In this document: one piece after another, positions 47,423 to 56,286 of the stretch
How the letters are laid out: every line of letters begins with the position of its first letter
How positions within the stretch are numbered: the first letter of the stretch is position 1
DNA from: Siphonodentalium dalli
Taxonomy: Eukaryota; Mollusca; Scaphopoda; Gadilida; Siphonodentaliidae
Direction of reading: 5' to 3'
DNA: 64,000 bases
NCBI GenBank assembly: GCA_032622095.1
Contig: CP136062.1
Location: 229,294,578-229,358,577 of the forward strand
Notes under the pieces: generated by a model
What the model was told of the DNA's origin: nothing
The model's input: only the letters and a program-made list of their open reading frames with translations
Databases searched by the model: none
Program-made: the position numbers and the translations under genes

Positions 47423-48707
47423 ATGATTGTGCAAAGTGGTTCATGTGTATGTTATAAGTCAGAGCTTTACGTTTCTGCAGTACCACCAACAATGACAACA
47501 ATGTTGGAATCTCAATGGACAGAACATCATCCAATTTCATCTTTGACTAATTCGGCACCGATTTAATTTGTCATTCCTGCACAAACAGACAGATGAACAT
47601 ATGTAAATCAGTCGTATCTTTACCCCAAATTAAAAATTACAAAGCAGGATGGTACAGATTTCGCTGATAATACAGCAGTGGATCCTATAAATACATTTGT
47701 CCATAGCATGTTCAGTAGTATTAACATTTATCTGAACAAGAAGCTCATGACATCCTATTATGATACATATCCATATCGTGCATATCTGGAAAACCTTCTT
47801 GCATATTCTACCGAATGTAAAACTAATCAGTTAGCTGGATTATAAATGTGGTATCCAGATACAGCAAAACTTTTAACTGCCAATACTAAAGGAGGTCAAA
47901 ATACTGGACTTAAGTAACGTCAAAAGCTCATGGCAGAAAGTGCTTCATTTGAATTGTGTGGACGTTTACAAACATATTTAATTTTGCAAGAAACAAATTT
48001 ACCCAATGGAATTGAAATTCGCATAAGAATGAGTAGAGCAACTCCAAAATTTTGTTTAATTGGCCGCACAGAAGGAACAATTGTTTTTGAGACAGCAACT
48101 TTCAATGCTAGAACTGCCCAGCTTTTGTCAGTAATTTCAAATAATTTGTTCACGGCAATATGAAAATTCCTATCAGTAGAGTTGAAATCAAAACGTTCAC
48201 AATGGGCGTTGGTCTTAGATCAAAGATTGAAGATCATTTGTTCCAAGGGCAACTCCCAAAAAGAATTACCATTGGTATGGTTAAAACGAAGATATGAATG
48301 GAATTATTGGTTCAAATCCATTCAACTTCCAATATTTTAAATTTAGTAAGTTGGAAGTAAGTCAAGATGGGCACACCATACATAACCCTCCGTTTGAACC
48401 AGACTTTGAATCTAAACAATGTATCAGATCATATCTTTCGTTGTATCAATCTTTAAGAATGTTTGGTATTAAGAAATCAATTGGTTTGAATTTAGAACAA
48501 TATATGAACGGTTGTTGTTTGTGGGGTTATAATTTGACACCCGACCAAGGTAGTGAAGGACATCTGCATCCTATAAAGACCCGAAACCTCAGACTAGAAC
48601 TACAGTTTGCAGAACAACTAGCGGCGGTGGTGAACGTGTTGGTATATGCTGAATTCGATAATCAGATTGAAATCAACAGCCTGCGGGAGGATGTTACTGA
48701 CTATTAG
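47423..48707 (+). pseudogene. F54H12.2-like capsid-type gene, broken
   Basis: One frame from the ATG at 47423 matches the F54H12.2-like family for most of its length. Landmarks are QWTEHHPISSLTNSAPI, INTFVHSMFSSINIYLNKK, TYPYRAYLENLLAY, LPKRITIGMV, NPFNF and TVNV-like VVNVLVYAEFDNQIEI near the end. Proteins of this family are carried by Polinton/Maverick-like and related virus-like elements in invertebrates, and are thought to be virion components. The copy has four in-frame stops (in the first 170 codons) and frameshifts near 48163 and 48295. About 428 codons are represented, close to full length. It overlaps nothing and is followed three bases later by the next gene. Confidence 0.8.
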
Positions 48708-48709
48708 CG

Positions 48710-49168
48710 ATGGAACTGGCTTCAAAGTTACAGAAATCAGTTGAAAAGTTCGTACAATCACAATAACTTGTTCCGAGGATCAACACTATTTCTGAAACAC
48801 TGGTGAATTATGTGGTGGAGGAGTTACAACAAAATATTCGTAAAGAAATGAGGATAAACTGTGAAGGATGTAACATCGACCATCCGAGCCAGACCCGTCA
48901 TATTCTGTGTTTGTTCACAACAACAGACGAATGGACGAATCAATTAATAGACTTGGCGTTACTCAAGTTGGACATTCACACAGTTATGGAGAGATGGTAC
49001 CCGGGACCTACAAGTTGGAACTACACCCAAAAAGAAACATGTGAGGCATATAAACTATGGATTGATATGAAAGCCTCATTGAGTAAACATCGTATACACT
49101 ACAGTCTACACCTGACAACAATGTTGGCAGATAAAGTGAAAGAAAATTACATGGATGGAGACAATTGA
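48710..49168 (+). pseudogene. Polinton-like gene with a CxxC-DHPSQ-H motif
   Basis: About 152 codons from the ATG at 48710, with one in-frame TAA at 48764-48766. The only conserved-looking block is CEGCNIDHPSQTRH followed by CLF, which I have seen in short proteins of Polinton-like elements and which may bind metal. The function is unknown. It lies between the F54H12.2-like gene and the protease, and its end overlaps the protease start by 14 bp, the compact spacing expected of viral genes. Confidence 0.55.
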
Positions 49169-49470
49169 CCTACACTATATTCTGGACAAATCGTTCGCAA
49201 CACTCAATGGAACTGTGTGTGCAAGGAATCACCTACTAAGAAGGAAATCGAATGATACCAAAGCGTACATTGTGAACACTCATTCTTCCAACCAACGTGG
49301 GGAACTTTGGGTTGTAATTGTCTTCAGAGATAATACAGCTATATACTTTGACTCATTCTGATTACCACCGCCGAGAACGCACATCTTAACATTCATCACA
49401 AGAAATTCATTCATGTGCTGGATATTCGCACTTCACTCTCTGATGAGAGGTCGCAATTTGGAGCATACAC
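49155..49470 (+). pseudogene. Adenain-like cysteine protease remnant
   Basis: From the ATG at 49155, 68 codons are open, including AYIVNTHSS, GELWVVIVF and IYFDSF. This matches the region around the catalytic His and acidic residue of the adenovirus-type protease found in Polintons, which processes virion proteins. The position where the family has the catalytic His (in a G-x-H-W-V motif) is Leu in this copy. A stop follows the FDSF motif, and a Cys-containing remnant is readable in another frame to about 49470. The enzyme is therefore inactive. Confidence 0.65.
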
Positions 49471-49633
49471 TCTGCATTAATTTTCTACAAAAACGATAGA
49501 CTTATATCCCCGATGATTCAATCGACATTACTTAGGTGTTTACGGAGAAGCAACGTTGCACATGTGAACAATAGATATACCACCGTATACAACAACTGTG
49601 GTGACAACAGCATTTTCGAATCAACATGATATA

Positions 49634-50270
49634 CTGAAGCGTCACGGATTACTGCAGTGTGGAAACCAATGTTACCATCAATACGGGCCACTGAAAGCTC
49701 GTATTGATACATTCAAGGACAATTGGAACAAGCAGTAGATGCAGAGGATATGGCGCATGAAGGATTCTTTTACCGAGGATGTGAAGATCGCACTACTTGT
49801 TATTGTTGCGGATGTAATTTGTGGCAGTGGAAAGTTGACGATGACCCACGCAGTGAACATTTGACATGGTTCTCATAGTGTAGCTACATGGACTACCTAC
49901 ACCGTTTCATGCCAGACCGTCGTTACCAACAATATCACACGAACATAAAACCTCGAGAACTTGCCTTCACGTTCACACCAGAACCGCTAGACTCACTTGC
50001 AGAACAATACCCAGAAGAGGAGATAGACAGAATGTTATCGCTAGAGTCATTTGAATCATCTATTGAAGACGATGCACCATATATGGCAGATGAAACAGTT
50101 ACTGTGACAAGTGACACTGATAAATGCTTGATATGTTTGAAAAATAGTAGGAATGTCTTATTAATTCCTGTGGACATGTTACTATGTGTGCGATGTGTTC
50201 AATCAATGTAGATACATATCCGGTATGCCGTTCACGTATTCATTCATATGCAAGAGTATTCTGGAGTTGA
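49634..50270 (+). pseudogene. IAP-like gene: BIR domain plus RING, broken
   Basis: Inhibitor-of-apoptosis proteins block caspases or act as ubiquitin ligases. The BIR-like region spans about 49690-49890. A segment around GFFYRGCEDRT is followed by CYCCG, W, DDP, EH and a final Cys, giving all four zinc ligands (C, C, H, C). A frame change precedes it and a TAG stop (49876-49878) sits just before the last Cys. A linker rich in Glu, Asp and Ser follows. The RING begins with C-x2-C at 50125, and a frameshift near 50165 puts its remaining ligands in another frame. AATAAA lies shortly after the end (about 50294). Its position inside the element suggests captured anti-apoptotic cargo. Confidence 0.75.
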
Positions 50271-50311
50271 TCTAAGCCATTGTTTCAAAAACAAAATAAA
50301 TATGATTTTTT

Positions 50312-51219
50312 TTTCTATAGCGGGATTTTTGACTAAAAATCCTCTGACTAGCAATATTGTGCTTTTGGACCACAAAATCTCCATTGCACGGATCGACAAC
50401 TATAAATTTCATAGTTGTCGATCCTAGCAATATTTTGACAAAACACAAGTTGCCTTTACATTTTTAGAAAAAAATCATCCTGGAACTGGCACTATAAGAG
50501 GGATTTTTGACCCAAAACATTCTCCGTACTGGTGGTCACTATAAATTTCATAGTTGTCGATCCTAGCAATATTTTGACAAAACACAAGTTGCCTTTACAT
50601 TTTTAGAAAAAAATCATCCTGGAACTGGCACTATAAGAGGGATTTTTGACCCAAAAAATTCTCCGTACTGGTGGTCACTATAAATTTCATACTTGTCGAT
50701 CCGTGCAATAGAGATTTTTTGACAAAAGACAAGTTGACTTTACATTTTAGAAAAAAATCATCCCGGGACTGACACTATAGCGGAATTTGTGACAAAAAAT
50801 CCCTCTGACTGGTAATATCAGGTTTTTGGACCACAAAATCCCCCGTACTGGCTGGCACTATAGCGGGAATCGATACCCGCTACAATTTTTTAGAAACAAT
50901 CCTACGGGACAAGTTGACTTTACATTTTAGAAAAAAATCATCCCGGGACTGGCACTATAGAGGGGTGTTTGAACCAAAAAAATCCTCCGTACTGGTGGTC
51001 ACTAAAAATTTCATAGTTGTCGATCCGTGCAATGGAGATTTTTTGACAAAAGACAAGTTAACTTTACATTTTAGAAAAAAAATCATCCCGGGGATGGACA
51101 CTATAGCGCGATTTGGACCAAAACATCCCTCTGACTGGCAATATTGGGCTTTTTGACCACAAGATATCCCCGTACTGGCGGGCACTATAGCGGGAATCGA
51201 TCCCGCTATAGTGCCCGCC
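50312..51219. repeat. Right inverted repeat of the Polinton-like element
   Basis: This is the reverse complement of the 40621-41250 type sequence, with extra internal rounds. Segments around TCATAGTTGTCGATCC recur three to four times, and 50390-50520 is nearly duplicated at 50530-50660. It ends in a palindrome at 51177-51219. Confidence 0.85.
51177..51219. repeat. Terminal palindrome of the Polinton-like element
   Basis: Perfect 19-bp arms, GGCGGGCACTATAGCGGGA and its reverse complement, are separated by ATCGA. The left end of the element has only half of such a palindrome (CCCGCTATAG at 40621), so the left end may be truncated. Confidence 0.9.
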
Positions 51220-52253
51220 ATTACTACTAATGATTGCTTAACACGATCATCGAAAAGCCGGCATGAATTTATTTTCGCCGAACTTAACTTTTTATATAAT
51301 TGTATAACGTGACATTCTTCATTAAGAGCAGAACGTTGTGTCGCCGAAATGATCAGCGGTATAACAATTTAATTATCTATTCAAAATAACCACTATATGA
51401 TTCACGTATGATGTTCTTAAAGCCACAAGGCGGTTTGCGCTCCAATATGCACATAATATTATTCGCTTTTGAATTTTGATCGGTATCGAAATAGATCGAT
51501 AAATATCTTAACTGCCTGTATTCTGTAATATAACCCAAAAAGACGCAGTGAAGTAATGAAAAATACAACTATGAACACGGTGTTTGGGTCGCCAAAAAAA
51601 AACACAATTTGCACGACATGGAACAGAAAAGAGCGTTCCGTGTTAGTCTGTTCCTGATATGGTATCAATAAAGACCGTTTGTCCAACTTCTGGCGAAAAA
51701 AATGAATACGGCTGGAAACTGGCTGTGTCTTTCGCAAGTGTTTTTCAGAACATATGAATCCGGACCTATCGTGTATGTATCGACCTATCATATCCGTCCC
51801 TCCAAATTTCGTGTATGTATCGACCTATCATATCCGTCCCTCCAAATTTCGTGTATGTATCGACCTATCATATCCGTCCCTCCAAATTTCGTGGAAAATA
51901 TTTGGAGGTTCGTGTGAGCCATGTCCGTTTAATGTCGGCAGCGAGAGAGTGGCCCAAGTGAAATTCAATTGGGAGCGTAAAAAAGTGAGTGCAAGCATAG
52001 TATACGTCTCAGCGTATCGTTACTCTAATGTGTGTACTTTGTGTCTGTCTGGCTCATCTTCTTGTTACATTTATTTCCTTCATAAAAAATAATTCCTACA
52101 CTCTTGTTATTCTCTTATATATTATATATACTAATAGACGGTATGTCTCATGTTTTTGGTATAAGCAAACATAACATCTCACACCCATGTATCATTATCC
52201 CAATCACAAATTTACTCCAGGTTCACTAAAGTAGCCGCTGATATCTTACTTAC
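51220..52253. other. Intron sequence with a 3 x 40-bp tandem repeat
   Basis: Three exact 40-bp units lie at 51771-51810, 51811-51850 and 51851-51890 (GTGTATGTATCGACCTATCA plus TATCCGTCCCTCCAAATTTC). Open frames here follow the repeat. No exon was recognised. Confidence 0.8.
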
Positions 52254-52451
52254 GTGTCCCATGGCCCCATGTCCCGAGCAGTACCTTCAGATCATCAAGC
52301 ATTTGGCGGGACTTTATTGTTATGTGATGTGCGCCGTTAGCTGTACAGCAATATAGAGCGTCAGTCCATGTCATCAATGTGGAATAGTACTGCAGATAGT
52401 AAAGATCGCCGTCCAGGGTATACTGATTGTATCCGAGAGATGCTGGGCAAT
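52254..52451 (-). CDS. C-type lectin domain, first half exon
   Basis: A 198-bp internal exon (66 codons), phase 1 at both ends. The acceptor on the minus strand is CTTCTGATCCTCTCAAG and the donor is GTAAGTAAG after GGGACAC. The translation begins CPASLGYNQYTLDGDLYY and continues with MTWTDALYCCTANGAH and SRQMLDDLKVLLGTW. This is the typical start of a CTLD (C-P, then W-x-x-A, C, G-A-H, and the Leu-rich helix). The second cysteine of the usual N-terminal disulfide is replaced by Leu and an extra Cys follows in YCC. The phase and sequence join precisely to the exon at 33955-34169. It was not visible as a long ORF. Confidence 0.88.
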
Positions 52452-52484
52452 CTTGAGAGGATCAGAAGACATATCAATGAGAAC

Positions 52485-52645
52485 AGATGATACAAAGACT
52501 CGATAAACATGTGCACATACGACCGGTAAACTTCCATAGATAATACAAACACTCGATAAACATGTGTACATACGGACCGGTAAACTTCCACAGATGATAC
52601 AAATACTCGATAAACATGTGTACATACGGACAGGTAAATTTAAAG
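52485..52645. repeat. Three 53-54-bp tandem repeats
   Basis: Units beginning AGAT(G/A)ATACAAA start at 52485, 52538 and 52592, each containing ACTCGATAAACATGTG and CGGTAAACTTCCA-type sequence. A (TA)n tract follows at about 52645-52667. Confidence 0.9.
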
Positions 52646-52676
52646 ATATATATATATATATATATAGAATATGTAG

Positions 52677-52804
52677 CTAGTGTCGTCGCTTAAACTGTCT
52701 ATGTCCGTGAGGGGGGTTTGAGCATCTATTGGGCGAGACTCTGCCGAGTACAATAGATGCCAAATCCCTCGAGCGAACATAAACAGTTTAAGCGACGACA
52801 CTAG
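52677..52804. repeat. 128-bp hairpin repeat (MITE-like)
   Basis: CTAGTGTCGTCGCTTAAACT at the left end is the exact reverse complement of AGTTTAAGCGACGACACTAG at the right end, and GCATCTATTG pairs with CAATAGATGC inside. The flanks are TA-rich. Confidence 0.85.
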
Positions 52805-54159
52805 TACATATTTTATTTATCCATCGCACAAAACTTGCCTTTTGTGAGGTAAATCTGTCATTTTCCTCAGTTTTACATTCGTTACTTCGATGACGCCATT
52901 ACATTTATTAGGTCAAGCAAACCAATTAGCATTCATGACGTGGGAAAACCGAAGTGCAGCTTAGAGCGAAATAGTTCGTTGACATTTTACATTTATTATA
53001 AGCAGACCTTGTTCTGAGGATATATAGATGTTTTAGAGCTAAAACTTATATCATTTTACGAATTATTTTAGTGAATTATACACGATAAAACGTTATGAAA
53101 TCACAATGACGTCATTAAGGCCGGTTGACGTCCCTAGTTACCTGCGCAATTTGCATATCAAATTACGTCATAAAAGTAGTACTAACCTAATAAAGATACC
53201 TTGACGTTGTAAACGTAACGTTTATTAGGCAGGCTTTATGTATTGTACTATAGTATTCTACAGTTATCAAATAACATGGTACACATACAGTGCTACCTAT
53301 ATCGTTATATTGTGGTACCTTCATTCATTTACAATAGCTGTGCGATTATAGTACTACAACATAAAGTGGCTAACATAACACCATGCTAATAAAATTAGAT
53401 GACTTTAGTCAGGAGATTTGAAAAAATCACTTATACAAAACAAATACTACCATAGTAATAATAATATCCGTGCTCGGTGTGTCTATATAACTTTTATATC
53501 AATCAATATGACTGCTCCATATCTTACGATGTCTTAAAATGGAAGGCTCGATTCGTTTATTTTAGATACATCGAAAATAGTATTAATCGTAATTCAAAAA
53601 CTCACATGAATAAATGTTTTAGAATATAATGCAGTTAGCAGTAACGTGGTCAGTGGATCATTCAATCGTGTATCATACTTACATCTATGTTTGCATTTAA
53701 ATGCATGGATGGAATTCGTTATAGGTTATCATTTAGAAATCGCTGTTACCAAATTATGAAAATATCATCAAGAATACACTAATAATATAGTATAATGATG
53801 GTATGAATGCGATACTATCCACACAACACACTTTGTGTGAGTCGAGCGTTTACTTCAATACAGCACGTAAAGCGTGAGCGACAAGCAAAACACTCAACAC
53901 CGTGGCGATTTGCTTAATAAAGTTATGCATGGTGTATCACAATTACATATGTGTTGGCATTTAAAGGCACGAATAACCTTCGTTATATGTTATATGTGAG
54001 TTCGGACACACATGAGGTATCAGCTTGTTTGAAAAATAGTTTTGCATATGCTCGTAGATGCCAACTTACTACATAATTATCATAGTTTGTTACCCTTTCC
54101 CACGTTTCTGGTCGCATTTGCGATTGCCTCGGTCATATTTAATGCGCGATACGCATCAA
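52805..54159. other. Intron sequence, no exon recognised
   Basis: AT-rich. Two diverged direct repeats occur at about 53660-53750 and 53930-54000 (TGTATCA-A-TTACAT-TATGTTTG-CATTTAAA-type). 53990-54150 is an inverted relative of 40230-40450. Confidence 0.45.
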
Positions 54160-55113
54160 CGCGAAACTATACATGATTCTCCACCGTGTTATATGTGAGT
54201 ACTTACTCGACATTATACATGATTCCCCATCGTGTTATACGTGAGTACTTACTCGAAACTATACATGATTCCCCACCATGTTATACAGGATTCCCCACCG
54301 TGCTATACGTGAGTACTTACTCGAAACTATACATGATTTTCCACCGTGTTATACATGATTCCCCACCGTGTTATACGTGAGTACTTACTCAAAACTATAC
54401 ATGATTCCCCACCATGTTATACAGGATTCCCCACCGTGCCATACGTGAGTACTTACTCGAAACTATACATGATTCCCCACCGTGTTATACATGATTACCC
54501 ACCGTGTTATACGTGAGTACTTACTCGAAACCATACATGATTCCCCACCATGTTATACAGGATTCCCCACCGTCTATACGTGAGTACTTACTCGAAACTA
54601 TACATGATTCCCCACCGTGTTATACGTGAGTACTTACTCGAAACTATACATGATTCCCCACCATGTTATACGGGATTCCCCACCGTGCTATACGTGAGTA
54701 CTTACTCGAAACTATACATGATTCCCCACCATGTTATACAGGATTCCCCACCGTGCCATACGTGAGTACTTACTCGAAACTATACATGATTCCCCACCAT
54801 GTTATACAGGATTCCCCACCGTGCTATACGTGAGTACTTACTCGAAACTATACATGATTCCCCACCATGTTATACAGGATTCCCCACCGTGCTATACGTG
54901 AGTACTTACTCGAAACTATACATGATTCCCCACCATGTTATACAGGATTCCCCACCGTGCTATACGTGAGTACTTACTCGAAACTATACATGATTCCCCA
55001 CCGTGTTATACATGATTCCCCACCGTGCTATACGTGAGTACTTACTCGAAACTATACATGATTCCCCACCGTGTTATACATGATTCCCCACCGTGCTATA
55101 CGTGAGTACTTAC
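54160..55113. repeat. Minisatellite repeating a splice-donor sequence
   Basis: Units of 44-69 bp have the form GTGAGTACTTACTCGAAAC, then TATACATGATTCCCCACC, then often a second GTTATACAGGATTCCCCACC half-unit. GAGTACTTACTC is present 15 times, at 54196 to 55104. On the minus strand each copy reads CGAGTAAGTACTCAC, identical to the exon-intron junction of the Thr-rich exon, which uses the last (55104) copy as its donor. Confidence 0.92.
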
Positions 55114-55428
55114 TCGGGGTTGGGGTGGTAGTCGTTGTGGTAGTCGGCGTGGTAGTCGTTGTAGTCGTTGTGGTAGTCGTGGTGGTCGTCGTTGTAGTCG
55201 TTGTTGTGGTAGTCGTTGTTGTGGTAGTCGTTGTTGTAGTAGTCGTTGTTGTGGAAGTCGTTGTACTCGGTGTTGTAGTCGTCGTGGTAGTCGTCGTGGT
55301 AGTTGTTGTCGTGGTAGTCGTCGTGGTAGTCGTTGTTTTGGTAGTCGTTGTGGTAGTCGTTGCTGTGGTAGTCGTTGCCGTGTTAGTTGATGTACTTGGT
55401 TGTCCTGTCGAATTTGAGCTAGGTGAAG
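55114..55428 (-). CDS. Thr-rich mucin-like exon of the lectin gene
   Basis: A 315-bp exon (105 codons), phase 1 at both ends. The acceptor on the minus strand is CTTATATTATGTAG and the donor CCGA|GTAAGTACT. The translation starts with a Ser/Pro/Thr segment (SPSSNSTGQPSTSTNTA) and becomes almost pure Thr encoded by ACN codons, with a few Pro, Ser, Ala and Lys. This would be a densely O-glycosylated stalk placed directly before the CTLD exon at 52254-52451, a common architecture in secreted invertebrate lectins. The plus-strand poly-Val frame over the same DNA is a shadow. Upstream exons with a signal peptide were not identified. Confidence 0.8.
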
Positions 55429-56089
55429 CTACATAATATAAGAAAACAATGTATATATAAGGGGGTGTCTTACCAGATGACGCATCAGACCTTGCCAGTG
55501 GAAATCACTCCCAACCCTCCGGATTGACAGTAACCATTCATGTAGAATGAAGGAATGGCTGACGGCATGTGACGGTTTTCCGTTTGTCAACTTAGTTGTT
55601 GTCAATAACATAATGCCTTGACTCCTATCCGACATATAATTTCCCCACATAATGAAGGTTATACATTAATTAAATGGTGGACGTCTGCTAGAAGACGAAG
55701 TCTATTGTGTGATAATCAGGGACCAAATATATCGCAGACACACTGTTCATCGACATGCGCTTAGAAGTGAATGCATGATCCTGGCTCGGTTTAACTGAAT
55801 TTTAGTTTTAGAACATGCCCCCAAAACGTAGATTTTATTCATACCATTAGTAGAATTATTATCTCTTTTTGGAAACTGACAGGACAAGGTGTTGAAAAAC
55901 ATGCCGCATTTGGATAGGATCATCATCATAACTTTCCAGACTGCTGAATTTGTGCCATTTCTATGGAAGTGTTCAGATAATACGTCCAAGACACGACAGA
56001 TAATATATTTAAAGACTCACTATCTTATTGGATGACCCGATTACCAGCATGTTACCACGACAACGGAATTACATCAAAATATGTAGCAA
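55429..56089. other. Upstream intron, no exon recognised
   Basis: Minus-strand open frames at 55429-55650 and 55747-55989 have no recognisable domain. A GTAAGA donor-like site lies near 55468 on the minus strand but I cannot define an exon. Confidence 0.35.
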
Positions 56090-56235
56090 GCATATAATAT
56101 ATAATACACTCACGACTTTATTATATTAATTATAGCAACAACCACTATTATTGTTCAATTACCATGCAAGTATGTGAGACACGTCAAAGCGTGTATCAAG
56201 TATATAATATATAATGCAGTCACGACTTTATTATA
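56090..56235. repeat. About 120-bp tandem repeat, left of Helitron copy 2
   Basis: Units contain TATAATATATAATGCAGTCA, CGACTTTATTATATTAATTA and GCAAGTATGTGAGACACG. They continue at 59375-59545 after the Helitron, which splits one unit. Confidence 0.85.
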
Positions 56236-56255
56236 TCTATATCTATATTTGCGAA

Positions 56256-56286
<31 letters not shown>

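Larger units (their letters stand above)
40621..51219 (+). mobile_element. Decayed Polinton/Maverick-like element
   Basis: The element spans about 10.6 kb between inverted repeats of 630-900 bp (40621-41250 and 50312-51219). Genes inside resemble the structural set of Polintons and adintovirus-like elements: an F54H12.2-like capsid-type gene, a small basic GGGIGSIF protein, an adenain-like protease and a BIR-RING gene. I found no DNA polymerase B, retroviral-type integrase or packaging ATPase, and every gene has stops or frameshifts. A Jockey-like LINE and a small DNA transposon have inserted into it. No 6-bp target duplication could be fixed because the outer ends differ. It lies inside an intron of the lectin gene. 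Confidence 0.75.

Noticed and set aside
55071-55436. Plus-strand open frame of about 120 codons, mostly Val
   Set aside because: It is the antisense reading of the Thr-rich exon. The minus strand has splice sites and joins in phase to the lectin domain.
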